Assembly: GCF_946221935.1 (NCBI RefSeq)
Contig: NZ_CAMIGN010000009.1
Span: 41,792-105,791 of the forward strand
Length of the DNA stretch: 64,000 nt
Direction of reading: 5' to 3'
Source: an uncultured Corynebacterium sp.
Lineage (GTDB): Bacteria > Actinomycetota > Actinomycetes > Mycobacteriales > Mycobacteriaceae
Part shown: piece by piece, positions 17,390 through 26,372 of the stretch
Layout of the letters: each line of letters starts with the position of its first letter
How positions within the stretch are numbered: position 1 is the first letter of the stretch
Program-made: the position numbers and the translations under genes
The notes under the pieces: generated by a model
Told to the model about the DNA's origin: nothing
Seen by the model: only the letters and a program-made list of their open reading frames with translations
Database searches by the model: none

Positions 17390-17434
17390 TTGTCTCTCCC
17401 TCCTTAAGGAAGATTATTGAAGTGTCTCGGTAGT

Positions 17435-17737
17435 TTACTTGATACCGGTGACCTTCAGAACCGTGAGGGTCTGACGGTGGCCGAAACGGCGCTTGTAACC
17501 GGTCTTGTTGCGGTAGTGCATACCACGGATCTTCGGTCCGCGGACGTGCTCTACGATCTCAGCGTTGACGTTGACAGATGCCAGCTTGTCACCGGTGGTG
17601 ACGTTTGCGCCATCGACGACGAGAACCGGGGTGAGAGCCACGGACGAACCCGGCTCACCCTCGATCTTCTCGACCTTGACGAGGTCACCTTCGGCAACCT
17701 TGTACTGCTTTCCGCCGGTCTTGACGATCGCGTACAT
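17435..17737 (-). CDS. rplU: 50S ribosomal protein L21
   Basis: The 100-residue bL21 protein begins MYAIVKTGGKQYKVAEGDLV and contains HYRNKTGYKRRFGHRQTLT, the rRNA-binding signature. It is the first gene of the rplU-rpmA operon. AAAGGGG precedes the ATG. Upstream lies a long leader with two hairpins and a well-spaced promoter, listed separately. Size and sequence are normal for the family. Confidence 0.98.
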   Translation of the reverse strand: MYAIVKTGGKQYKVAEGDLVKVEKIEGEPGSSVALTPVLVVDGANVTTGDKLASVNVNAEIVEHVRGPKIRGMHYRNKTGYKRRFGHRQTLTVLKVTGIK

Positions 17738-18045
17738 GTAGGGCTACCCCTTTAATTTCTCTTATCGGCTCAGGCAGCCTCCTTCTTAAGCCGAAGGCCA
17801 TCGTGCACGCGATGGATCCCTTCACCCTTAAAGGAAGCATCCTGACTGTTACTTTTGCTTAGCTGCGTCCGTTCCCCCGAAAATCGGAGCACACCATGCG
17901 AACGCACCAAGCTGGATAGCGAGTACATTCGCATAGTCCCCGACGACGCGCGCGTTAAAGCTGGTCACCGGCGGAACGAACAGCGACTGGTTAAGACTAC
18001 CCGGTCAGAGGGGTAAAAACCAAATCCCTTTGCTTTCGCTCGAAA
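17738..18045 (-). promoter_or_regulatory. Promoter and long structured leader of rplU-rpmA
   Basis: This 308-bp gap between rne and rplU has no credible gene. On the minus strand TTAACG (17953-17958) and TATGCG (17930-17935) are separated by 17 bp and form a plausible sigma-A-type promoter, implying a leader of about 185 nt. The leader contains CCATCG/CGATGG (17798-17815, 6-nt loop). A second stem pairs CGGCT (minus strand, from 17789-17793) with AGCCG (17766-17770) and encloses AAGGAGG, a perfect Shine-Dalgarno-like sequence with no start codon close after it. L21 operons in some bacteria have autoregulatory leaders; a link here is inference. Confidence 0.45.
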
Positions 18046-21000
18046 CTAATTCTTCTTCCGCACCACTCGACGGCGGCGCCCCCGCGAACGGGTGTTCTTC
18101 GAGGCACTTTCGGTGCTTTCTTTCTCGACGCCGAAGTCCTCCGGCCGTGGAGCAACATCAGACTTAGAGTTGCCACGTGTCCGGCGCTTACGGCGTGGAG
18201 ATTCGTCGAACTCGCGCTTGGCTTCCTCATAGTTGGAAGGCCGGCTAGCGGATTTGTCGGCGTCATCCACAGAAGAACGAGCAGCGCGATCAGCACGAGC
18301 TACGCGGGCGTTCTGGGCAGTTGCCTGGCGCGAGCGCACTACACGACGACGGCGGCGACGACTCGACGCAGATGCACGGTCGGTAGTCCCACTGTCCTTT
18401 GCTGAACTTTCACTGGCCGAGCTATCAGGCGCAGCATTGTGCGCAGAGTTAGGCGCGGTGTTAGGCGCAGCATTGTCGGCAGCCGAAGGCTCGTCTGGAT
18501 CCGCCTGGGCAGAACGCTTCCGAGCACCAGCCACAATGCTCTCAATATCGCCGGTGCTTCCAGTACGACCAGCGCTTCGAGGCTGGCCACGGCGAACTAC
18601 GCGACGGCGTACTCGCCGGCGAGTGCTCTGCGAGACGGTCTCACGCTGATCCTGTGGCTCCTGCGACTCTTGAGCTTCTTGCGGAACCTGCTGCTCGTGC
18701 TGTTCCTGCTGCTGGCGCTGTTTGCGATTCTGTCGATCTTGCTTTTGCTGCTTTCTCGCGTTGTCTTGGTGCTTGCTTTGCTGCTTGTCCTGGTGTTTGT
18801 CTTGGTGCTTACCTTGGTTCTTGGCCTGTTGGCGCTCCTTGCGGTGCCCGTGATCCCGGCGCGGCTCCGGATCCTTCTGCTCCACAGGATCCGGGTGCAT
18901 GATGAACCCGCGACCATCACAGGCCTCACATGGGGTAGCGAACGTCTCCAGCAGGCCGGTGCCCAGACGCTTACGGGTCAGCTGCACCAGCCCCAGCGAC
19001 GTCACCTCCCCCAGCTTGTGACGAGTACGGTCGCGTCCCAGGAACTCAGACAAGCGACGCAGCACCAGATCCTGGTTTTGCTGCAGGAGCATGTCGATGA
19101 AGTCCACCACGATCATGCCGCCGATGTCGCGCAGGCGCAGCTGGCGCACAATTTCCTCTGCCGCCTCCAAGTTGTTCTCGGTGACGGTGGCCTCCAGATT
19201 TCCGCCCGAACCGACGAACGATCCCGTGTTGACGTCAATGACCGTCATCGCCTCGGTGTGGTCGATTACCAGATAGCCGCCCGACGGCAGCCACACCTTG
19301 CGGGCCATTGCCTTCTCCAGCTGCTGATCCAGGTCCAGCGGTGCGAAGGCGTCCTGACCGTCATGCTGCCCACGGTTCCACTTGTGAACTCGCTCCATCA
19401 GCTCCGGGGAAGTTCGTCCCAGATAGTCGCGCACGGCCTTCCAAGACTTGTCGCCGTCGATGACGAGCTCGGAGAAGTCTGCATTGAAGACATCGCGTAC
19501 CACTTGGATAAGCATGTTCGGCTCTTCATAGAGCGTCACAGGCTTCGCGCCCTTGGACTCGCGCTCCTTATTCTCCAGGTTGCGGATTTCCTCCCAGCGC
19601 TTCTGCAAACGCTGAACGTCCTCAGTGATCTGCTCTTCGGTCGCATTTTCCGCAGCAGTGCGGATGATCGCGCCGCCATCACCGGCGATAACCTCACCCA
19701 AAATGTCCTTGAGGCGCTTGCGCTCGCCAACAGGCAGCTTGCGCGAAATTCCAGCAGTGGTACCCGCTGGGAAGAACACCAGGTAGCGGCCCGCAAAACT
19801 AATGCGGTTGGTCAGACGTGCACCCTTATGCCCGATTGGGTCCTTCAGCACCTGGACCAGAATCTGGTCTCCCGGACGCAGAGCTTGATCGATCTTGCGG
19901 TTCTTGGAATGCAGGTGTGGCGAGCGCCAATCCATCTCGCCCGCATACAGCACGGCATTACGCCCTGTACCAATATCCACGAAGGCAGCTTCCATGCTGC
20001 CCAGGACGTTTTGCACACGACCGAGGTACACATTGCCGATCAACGACTGGTGTGTAGCATCCGCCACGAAGTGTTCAACCAGCTGGCCGTCTTCTACCAC
20101 GCCGACCTGCGTCATCATGCCCTTGTGGTCGGTGCGCTGCGAATCGCGGACGATCATCGTGCGCTCGACCGACTCGCGTCGTGCCAGGAATTCCGCCCGG
20201 GTGATGGCCTTGTAGTTCTTGTCACGGTTCTTCGCGCGCCAGCGTCGCTGCGACTCAAGACGCGTGGAGCCCTTGAGCTTCACCGGCTCGTCCACCATGT
20301 CTTCGGTGGAGCGCTCGGCGGGGTGCAGATCCTCAGGTGCGGTGACCTTTGCTACCTCTTCTGCCTTGTTTTGCTTCTTGCCGTCTCGCTTCGCATGGTT
20401 CTTGTTTTTCGACGCCCGCATCTCCGCTTGGCGCACGCTTCCCACGCGACGAACGACGCGCCGGACTCGACGGCGACGAGTCGGCTGCTCGGTATTCTCT
20501 GCGGACACTGGCGCCTTAGCGTCGCCTTCGGGCACTGGCGCCTTAGCGTCTCCTACGGACACCTCAGGCTCTACCTGCTCAGGCTCCGCAGTCTTCGCCG
20601 GCTCCTCCGCCTTTCTCTGCGTCGACTTCTTCACTACGCGCTTGGCAGTGCGCTTGGCAGTGCGCTTTGCCGTGCGCTTCGCGGGGCGCTTGGACGACTT
20701 CTTTCCTGCGTCTTCATCGCGGTTTTCCGACTTATCTTCAGCTGCTGCACTAGCCGCAACTACTGCCGCTGCTTCCGGCGCGGTATCCGCCACAGCCTCC
20801 GGGCTTTCCTGCTGAACGGGGTTAGGCTTCTCAACTGCCTTTTCAGCTGGCTTATTTACAGACTTCTTCGTGGTCCTCTTAGCGGTCTTCTTCGTGCTCT
20901 TCTTTGCAGGCTTCTGCTCAGCGACCTCTTCCGCCTGCTTTTCGGTCGACTTTTTGGCGGCCTTCTTCGCAACCGACTTTTTTGCAGTCTTCTTGACAGT

Positions 21001-21342
21001 TTTCTTGGCTGCGTCCTTGGTAGCTTTTTTGGCCGTGGTCTTCTTGGCGGGTTCCTTCGCCTCTTCGGAGGCTTCAGAAACCTCCGTTTCCGCAACCTTC
21101 TCATCCAGCTGAGAGGACTGTCCGCTGGAGCTAAGGGCGTCCAGAACAGAAAAGACCTGCGCCTTCGTCAACGTTGAAGCGGTCTTCTTCCCCTCAATAC
21201 CGTGATCCGCAAGTACAGCCAGGAAGTCCGTCGCCCGGATCCCCAACTGCTTGGCAACGGTGTGGACGCGAACCTTCTCCCCCACACTTTCTCGATCAAT
21301 TTTCGCAGCCTGCGCTGCAATTTCCGGGCTAGTAGTCGCCAC
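18046..21342 (-). CDS. rne: Ribonuclease E/G with IF2-N-like head and basic repeats
   Basis: The 1098-residue protein is the main RNA-decay endonuclease. Residues about 20-70 (VRVHTVAKQLGIRATDFLAV) resemble the IF-2 N-terminal module. Then comes a long Lys/Ala/Glu region with KKTAKK-type repeats, probably disordered and RNA-binding. The conserved core follows: an S1 domain (GNVYLGRVQNVLGSMEAAFV), the DNase I-like site (VIDVNTGSF, VDFIDM) and the zinc link CEACDGRGF. The C-terminal 250 residues are Gln-, Arg- and Lys-rich. GTG start with AAGGAG 5 bp upstream. It is divergent from a membrane protein gene. The order rne-rplU-rpmA is conserved in Actinobacteria. Confidence 0.96.
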   Translation of the reverse strand: MATTSPEIAAQAAKIDRESVGEKVRVHTVAKQLGIRATDFLAVLADHGIEGKKTASTLTKAQVFSVLDALSSSGQSSQLDEKVAETEVSEASEEAKEPAKKTTAKKATKDAAKKTVKKTAKKSVAKKAAKKSTEKQAEEVAEQKPAKKSTKKTAKRTTKKSVNKPAEKAVEKPNPVQQESPEAVADTAPEAAAVVAASAAAEDKSENRDEDAGKKSSKRPAKRTAKRTAKRTAKRVVKKSTQRKAEEPAKTAEPEQVEPEVSVGDAKAPVPEGDAKAPVSAENTEQPTRRRRVRRVVRRVGSVRQAEMRASKNKNHAKRDGKKQNKAEEVAKVTAPEDLHPAERSTEDMVDEPVKLKGSTRLESQRRWRAKNRDKNYKAITRAEFLARRESVERTMIVRDSQRTDHKGMMTQVGVVEDGQLVEHFVADATHQSLIGNVYLGRVQNVLGSMEAAFVDIGTGRNAVLYAGEMDWRSPHLHSKNRKIDQALRPGDQILVQVLKDPIGHKGARLTNRISFAGRYLVFFPAGTTAGISRKLPVGERKRLKDILGEVIAGDGGAIIRTAAENATEEQITEDVQRLQKRWEEIRNLENKERESKGAKPVTLYEEPNMLIQVVRDVFNADFSELVIDGDKSWKAVRDYLGRTSPELMERVHKWNRGQHDGQDAFAPLDLDQQLEKAMARKVWLPSGGYLVIDHTEAMTVIDVNTGSFVGSGGNLEATVTENNLEAAEEIVRQLRLRDIGGMIVVDFIDMLLQQNQDLVLRRLSEFLGRDRTRHKLGEVTSLGLVQLTRKRLGTGLLETFATPCEACDGRGFIMHPDPVEQKDPEPRRDHGHRKERQQAKNQGKHQDKHQDKQQSKHQDNARKQQKQDRQNRKQRQQQEQHEQQVPQEAQESQEPQDQRETVSQSTRRRVRRRVVRRGQPRSAGRTGSTGDIESIVAGARKRSAQADPDEPSAADNAAPNTAPNSAHNAAPDSSASESSAKDSGTTDRASASSRRRRRRVVRSRQATAQNARVARADRAARSSVDDADKSASRPSNYEEAKREFDESPRRKRRTRGNSKSDVAPRPEDFGVEKESTESASKNTRSRGRRRRVVRKKN

Positions 21343-21493
21343 GAAATCTCCTTATAAAGTCTTCAAAGTTTGCCTGATCGTTGTGCCGCATCGTCGTTGT
21401 GGGCATTCGATCCGTCCCTATTGTCTCACATCCACCCGCTCATGCAGTGAACAAGCACGAGCGAAGCAAAGCCGGACTGTTACGCTTTACTCT

Positions 21494-22261
21494 ATGCCCA
21501 CCCCCGCACACCCTTCCGTACCTTTCGACAGCACAGTGCTTTTAGACGTTGCCAACAGCACTCGCCCAAGCAAGGGTGCGCAATTGGCCGTGGCAATCGC
21601 ATTCGGGATCATGATGTTTATTCTGTGTTCACCCGTTTCCGGTCCACTACCAGCGCTGGGCATAGCGGTGTCTGCTATCGTCGCCGGAATTCTTTGGTGG
21701 CGCTATCTGCGACGCAACGGCCTCCGCGGCAACGACTATTCCCCTCTGAAGACCGACGCCGAAGCCGCCCGCACCCCGTTCAGCTGGAAGGAGGAAGGCC
21801 GCCTCGTTCTACTCCTTGCCCTCTTTTTCGGTGCAGCGCAGTTCGCACCACTTTTTTCCGACCGCAGCGGGCTGGCCTATGCCGGAGTTGTCGCGCTCCT
21901 CACCGTGGGGTTGACGTACTGGATCATTACTTTTGACGCCTGGCGCCCGGCCCGCTACACCATCCCAGAGAAGCTAGACCAGGGAATTCGGATCGAAAAG
22001 CCCGCCGAATGGTTGCAGGCGTTCCTGTACTGCCGCCGCTGTGTGCCCGGTGGGCTGCAGATCCTCAGCGATACGCTGAAAGGCGAACTCGCGCACTACG
22101 GTTGGACTGCTAGCGACGTAGACACTGCGCTAAACAAGCTGGTTAAGCAGGGCAACGCAGTAAAGATCCGCGAACTTCGCTCGACCGATGGGACGCAAAA
22201 TTGGCTAACGCTGACTGAGGAAGGTTCGCAGAAGTTTCAAAAGCGCTACCGGGCCGGCTAA
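21494..22261 (+). CDS. Membrane protein with C-terminal winged-helix-like region, unknown function
   Basis: About 255 residues. Four hydrophobic helices (roughly residues 36-55, 58-74, 108-126 and 130-148) are followed by about 100 soluble residues. The end (LSDTLKGELAHYGWTASDVDTALNKLVKQGNAVKI) has the rhythm of a winged-helix DNA- or protein-binding domain. I do not recognise a named family. The ATG at 21494 has no Shine-Dalgarno, but TACGCT sits at 21481-21486, about right for a leaderless transcript. An upstream in-frame extension overlaps rne antisense and was discarded. It is divergent from rne and convergent with ndk, sharing a bidirectional terminator. Confidence 0.7.
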   Translation: MPTPAHPSVPFDSTVLLDVANSTRPSKGAQLAVAIAFGIMMFILCSPVSGPLPALGIAVSAIVAGILWWRYLRRNGLRGNDYSPLKTDAEAARTPFSWKEEGRLVLLLALFFGAAQFAPLFSDRSGLAYAGVVALLTVGLTYWIITFDAWRPARYTIPEKLDQGIRIEKPAEWLQAFLYCRRCVPGGLQILSDTLKGELAHYGWTASDVDTALNKLVKQGNAVKIRELRSTDGTQNWLTLTEEGSQKFQKRYRAG

Positions 22262-22300
22262 GGCAATCTCCCCTGTGGCCTCTGACCCTTATGAACAAAA

Positions 22301-22335
22301 GAAACCGCGGATGCGATTGCGTCCGCGGTTTCTTT
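22301..22335. terminator. Bidirectional terminator between membrane protein gene and ndk
   Basis: GAAACCGCGGATGC (22301-22314) pairs with GCGTCCGCGGTTTC (22319-22332), fourteen pairs counting one wobble, around a GATT loop. AAAA precedes and TTTCTTT follows, so both convergent genes get a U-rich tail. Confidence 0.9.
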
Positions 22336-22347
22336 GCAAGCTGCTGT

Positions 22348-22758
22348 TTACAGGTTCGGGAACCAGATGCCAATCTCGCGCTCTGCGGACTCCGGGGAGT
22401 CAGAGCCGTGAACAACGTTCTCCGCAACAGAGAGTGCGAAGTCGCCGCGGATGGTGCCAGGGGTGGCCTTGGATACTGGATCGGTGCCGCCAGCCAGCTG
22501 ACGCCAAGCTTCGATGGCGCGCTCGCCCTCTACGATGCCTGCTACCAGCGGAGCAGAGGTGATGAAGTCCACCAGCTCGCCGAAGAAAGGCTTATCGGAG
22601 TGCTCGGCGTAGTGCTTCTCCGCGGTCTCACGATCAGCGGTACGCAGGTCCAGCTCCACGAGCTTCAGACCCTTCTTTTCGATGCGAGAGATAATTTCGC
22701 CCACGTGGCCATTCTTAACACCATCGGGCTTGATCAGAATCAGAGTGCGTTCAGTCAT
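22348..22758 (-). CDS. ndk: Nucleoside diphosphate kinase
   Basis: 136 residues from the ATG at 22758. ERTLILIKPDGVKN is the N-terminal signature, and NVVHGSDSPESAEREI holds the catalytic histidine phosphorylated during the ping-pong transfer from ATP to other NDPs. The length is exactly that of bacterial Ndk; eight further upstream residues are open but not family-like. In mycobacteria ndk directly precedes the DUF4233 gene and folC; here an amidase gene is inserted between ndk and that pair. It shares a bidirectional terminator with the convergent gene. Confidence 0.97.
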   Translation of the reverse strand: MTERTLILIKPDGVKNGHVGEIISRIEKKGLKLVELDLRTADRETAEKHYAEHSDKPFFGELVDFITSAPLVAGIVEGERAIEAWRQLAGGTDPVSKATPGTIRGDFALSVAENVVHGSDSPESAEREIGIWFPNL

Positions 22759-22809
22759 GTCAGCAATTCTACACATGGCCACCCCGTGTGCAGTGCGACA
22801 CCTGCAGCG

Positions 22810-24120
22810 TTAAACACGACTGCGCACCTGATCCATCAGCGCGTACGCACGGTCACCCGGGCACGCCGTTGCGGTAGATACGTCACCCCAGTCACGGTGG
22901 CCCGTAATGGTTCGGCGCGTCAGATTCAGGCGGGCGGCATTGTTTACATAACGCACGCTGCCACGTGGATCCAGACGCAAGCCACGGCACAGGTGCCCCA
23001 GAACCCGCACGAGAGAATTGATGGCGGCGGGGGTCGGGGTTTGCGTCATAAAGTTACCGAGCAAACACACACCAATGTTTCCATCATTCGCGTTGTACAC
23101 GTGACCTGCGGTGACCGACATTGGCGTACCGCCCAAGCTACCCGGTTGGAATACAGCCTGGCCATCCATACCGGTGGAACGTCCTTGGAACACGGTGCCA
23201 TCGGGGGCGATCAGCAGGTGATAACCGATGTCGCCCCAGCCACGGCCGCCGTTAGCGCTGGAGGCGTGGAAACCATAGATACTGCGGACATTCGCAGCGT
23301 AATCACCGTTGGCCGGGGTGGCCATTGCGGTGTGGTGCACGGTAATCAGCTGTGCGCGAGTGAAGCGGGGCGTCCACCCCATCAGCGCTTCATTCGCACC
23401 CCACTCGCGGCGAGAAACCACACGCAGGCCATCAATGACATTCGCTCCACCACCGGCAGGCGCACCCGGAGCGGGCAATCCCGGAACTGCCAACCCGCTG
23501 GAGGCAAGAATGCCAGCGATGGTTCCCGCCAGGGCTAGCGAACCCGCTACACCCGCAGCGCCAGTTTCCAGGCTGCTCTGCAGCTCCGCCGGATTAGAGG
23601 GCAGATTTATCGGCGCGGCATAAGGCGCAATTCCAGCGCCAAAGATCTGCTCTTCCTGCCCCTTGGGGGCTTCCACAATGTGTAGGTGCAAGCGCGTTGC
23701 AGGGTCGTTTTCCTCACCGGGCAGCCACACGGCGGTAGCACCCTCCGGCAGTTCGACGGGATCGGACTTCAGCGCAGAATCATCTTCGCGGTCGTGCGCC
23801 TCAGCATGTACAGGGCGATCCTCGGTGCGCCCGCCGGCGAACTCGAAGCGCAGGGTTGCCTGCGCCCCCTCAGGCGCAGCGGGTGGAAAGGTAATCGTGA
23901 GGTACCCGGTACCGCCGGGAAGCTGGCCTTTTTGGTTGACGCCGATTCCCGTCCCCGTGAAAGCTTCTGGCTCACTTGGGGTCGGTACTTCGGCGGGGTG
24001 GGTGTTATCGGCGGAGGAAAAGACCCCCATGTTGTTGCGGTTAGCGAAGAGGAAAGTGCCACCAACTGCGGCACCTAGGGCGGTGGAAGAGCGGAAGAAT
24101 GCACGGCGCGTCAACGTCAT
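22810..24120 (-). CDS. Tat-exported peptidoglycan-recognition N-acetylmuramoyl-L-alanine amidase
   Basis: 436 residues. The N terminus TLTRRAFFRSSTALGAAVGG is a twin-arginine signal. A mixed beta region (about 40-220) precedes a PGRP/amidase_2 domain starting at VVSRREWGANEA. The zinc ligands appear to be His in ITVHHTA, His in TGHRDWGD and Cys in TACPGDRA, and the conserved YHLLIAPDGTVFQGR is present, so the domain should be catalytically intact. Such enzymes cut the amide bond between muramic acid and L-alanine and act in cell separation and envelope remodelling. It sits between ndk and the DUF4233-folC-valS block, an order not seen in mycobacteria as I recall it. Confidence 0.9.
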   Translation of the reverse strand: MTLTRRAFFRSSTALGAAVGGTFLFANRNNMGVFSSADNTHPAEVPTPSEPEAFTGTGIGVNQKGQLPGGTGYLTITFPPAAPEGAQATLRFEFAGGRTEDRPVHAEAHDREDDSALKSDPVELPEGATAVWLPGEENDPATRLHLHIVEAPKGQEEQIFGAGIAPYAAPINLPSNPAELQSSLETGAAGVAGSLALAGTIAGILASSGLAVPGLPAPGAPAGGGANVIDGLRVVSRREWGANEALMGWTPRFTRAQLITVHHTAMATPANGDYAANVRSIYGFHASSANGGRGWGDIGYHLLIAPDGTVFQGRSTGMDGQAVFQPGSLGGTPMSVTAGHVYNANDGNIGVCLLGNFMTQTPTPAAINSLVRVLGHLCRGLRLDPRGSVRYVNNAARLNLTRRTITGHRDWGDVSTATACPGDRAYALMDQVRSRV

Positions 24121-24232
24121 GCCCGCATAATAAACCACATTCGGGGGTAGTGGACACCTTACCCCCTTCTAAGGGTATTCCCAGGTGAGTGTTGCGGATG
24201 TTAAAGGTGTTGCAAATGTGGCGTCATGAAGA

Positions 24233-24760
24233 TCAGTCCGCGGGGGTAGCCGGACGTCGCACATTTCCTTCTTCGTCGAGGTGCTGCGAAGGCAGCAAAC
24301 CACGCTGCATACGACGCATCAGGTTCGAACGTAGGTGGTAGATGTACCACCAGCACAGGGCAAAGATCACGCCCATGGCGCCCATCGCCGGGTGCACGAT
24401 AAAGCCCGCAACAGCTAACACCTGCAACCCAAAATTCAACCAGTCCGCCCACTTAAGCTTCTGCAGGAAAGCCGCGACGATCATGGCCACTCCCAAGCCG
24501 ATCACGTAGACCATATTGAACGTCGTGGCCGAGGCACCAGCATCTACACGGGTAATTACGGTAAGCACCAGCAGGATCACGATGGCTTCCATGATGTGAG
24601 TGCCGGCCATGACTCCTCGCAGCCCCTTCAGCGGATCGTTGGCCGGCGCCTGGCCGGGACCAAGTGGGCCGTACTCACCCTGCTCATCAGCCTTATTGCG
24701 CTTGTGAGAGTTCTGTGCCACGGTTTCTGCAGCTCCTTGCTCGCTCTTCTTTTGACGCAC
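24233..24760 (-). CDS. DUF4233 membrane protein (folC neighbour)
   Basis: 175 residues: a charged 45-residue N-terminal segment, then four hydrophobic helices (GTHIMEAIVILLVLTVITRV onward) and a short basic C-terminal tail. It matches the DUF4233 family, which in Actinobacteria lies between folC and ndk (Rv2446c in M. tuberculosis). Its function is not known; the constant pairing with folC suggests a link to folate or to membrane steps nearby. The start is GTG at 24760 with no clear Shine-Dalgarno. Upstream (24788-24807) a 10-bp unit ATTAGACCCA is repeated twice in tandem. Confidence 0.85.
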   Translation of the reverse strand: MRQKKSEQGAAETVAQNSHKRNKADEQGEYGPLGPGQAPANDPLKGLRGVMAGTHIMEAIVILLVLTVITRVDAGASATTFNMVYVIGLGVAMIVAAFLQKLKWADWLNFGLQVLAVAGFIVHPAMGAMGVIFALCWWYIYHLRSNLMRRMQRGLLPSQHLDEEGNVRRPATPAD

Positions 24761-24848
24761 TCATAATTGTCTTAAGCCGTCAGCCCTATTAGACCCAATT
24801 AGACCCAGCAAGACCTAATCGGAGCTAGGCCGCGCCGCGTCGAACGCC

Positions 24849-26372
24849 TTAGGCTGGCTCTTTGCCGAATAGCGTGCGCGCCTCGCCAGCGGTCACCACC
24901 GAGCCAGTGATCAGTACGCCTGCACCAGACAGCACGCCATCTTCGTCATCCTCGGCCAGTTGCGTAGCCAGCTCCACGGCACCCGGCAGGTTGGTAGCTA
25001 CGTGCACACGCTCCTCGCCGAATGCGTCACGCGCATACTCCGCCAACACATCCACAGGCAACGCGCGCGGAGAGTTCACCTCGGTCACCACAACCTCGTC
25101 CATCACAGGTTCGAGTGCAGCGAGGATGCCCCGGGCGTCCTTGTCCCCTAGCACACCCACCACGCCGATCAGTTTGCGAAATTCAAAGTCGCGGTCGATC
25201 GCCGCCGCCAGCGCTTTCGCGCCGTGGGGGTTGTGCGAGGCGTCAATAAATACACTCGGGGTGGAACGCACCCGCTCAAGACGGCCGGGCGAGGCGACGG
25301 AAGCGAAACCTTTTCGCACCGTATCCACGTCTAGCTGACGCTTCGCACCGGCGCCGAAGAAAGCCTCCACTGCCGCCAGCGCTACGGCAGCATTGCGCGC
25401 CTGATGTTCACCAGACAGTGGCAGGAAAATGTCCTCGTACTCGCCAGCCAATCCGCGAATCGTCAGACTCTGACCGCCTACGGCAATGCGGCTGGATACC
25501 ACACCGAATTCGCTGCCAGCGCGGGCTACTGCAGAATCCTTCGCTACGGCTTCTTCCAAAACCACGCGCATCGCTTCGGGCTCCTGCTCCGCAACAATGG
25601 TCACGTTATCCGGCGGGGTCAGCAGGTCATCAGCATCCCACCGGGTCTTAATGATGCCGGCCTTCTCACCTGCAATCTGCTCCAGGGTGTCACCCAGGTA
25701 ATCCGTGTGATCCAGGCCGATGGGCGTAATCACTGCGACATCGGAGTTCACCACGTTGGTCGCATCCCAGCGTCCACCCATGCCGGTTTCGATAATGGCC
25801 ACGTCCACCGGAGCATCGGCGAAGGCCGCATAGGCCATGGCCACGAGCACCTCGAACTTGCTCATCTGCGGACCGCCCTCGGCTTGGCTTTTCGCATCCA
25901 CCATCTCCACCATCGGCTGGATGTCACGCCAGGTGTCCACGTAGTCGCGCGGGTGCATCGGTCGGCCGTCAATGGCGATGCGCTCAGTCACGATCTGCAG
26001 ATGCGGGCTGGTGGTGCGCCCGGTTCGGCGGTGGAACGCCCGCATCAGAGACTCGATCATCCGCACCACGGAGGTCTTGCCATTCGTCCCGGCCACATGG
26101 ATCGCAGGGAACGTCCGCTCGGGGTCGCCAAGCAGATCCATCAGCAACTCCACGCGCTCCAGCGTCGGGTCGATCTTCGTCTCGGGCCAACGCTGGTTCA
26201 GCTCCGCATCGATCTCTGCCAAAGCCGCAAGGTCGTCGGGGGTGATGGGCCTTTCTGGGGTTGACGCCTCCTCAGCCTCATCGGCGCCCAGATGGTCGAG
26301 GGGCAGGGCCAGGCCGGCCTCGTCGAGGGTCACCTCATCTGGGTAGTTTTCCCCAGTTGTCTCTTCGGTCAT
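24849..26372 (-). CDS. folC: Bifunctional folylpolyglutamate/dihydrofolate synthase
   Basis: The 507-residue enzyme adds glutamate to folates and, in bacteria, can make dihydrofolate from dihydropteroate. HVAGTNGKTSVVRMIESLM is the Mur-ligase-like P-loop, and TTSPHLQIVTERIAIDG, ETGMGGRWDATN and DASHNPHGAKAL are standard FolC motifs. The first 45 residues before the conserved region are acidic and longer than usual. The ATG at 26372 overlaps the valS stop by 4 bp (ATGA type), so folC is translationally coupled to valS. Confidence 0.96.
   Translation of the reverse strand: MTEETTGENYPDEVTLDEAGLALPLDHLGADEAEEASTPERPITPDDLAALAEIDAELNQRWPETKIDPTLERVELLMDLLGDPERTFPAIHVAGTNGKTSVVRMIESLMRAFHRRTGRTTSPHLQIVTERIAIDGRPMHPRDYVDTWRDIQPMVEMVDAKSQAEGGPQMSKFEVLVAMAYAAFADAPVDVAIIETGMGGRWDATNVVNSDVAVITPIGLDHTDYLGDTLEQIAGEKAGIIKTRWDADDLLTPPDNVTIVAEQEPEAMRVVLEEAVAKDSAVARAGSEFGVVSSRIAVGGQSLTIRGLAGEYEDIFLPLSGEHQARNAAVALAAVEAFFGAGAKRQLDVDTVRKGFASVASPGRLERVRSTPSVFIDASHNPHGAKALAAAIDRDFEFRKLIGVVGVLGDKDARGILAALEPVMDEVVVTEVNSPRALPVDVLAEYARDAFGEERVHVATNLPGAVELATQLAEDDEDGVLSGAGVLITGSVVTAGEARTLFGKEPA

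Noticed and set aside
18439..21177. A 912-residue open frame on the plus strand across rne
   Set aside because: It is antisense to RNase E, whose domains are clear; its Leu/Arg-rich low-complexity sequence is the shadow of the Lys/Glu/Gln-rich regions.
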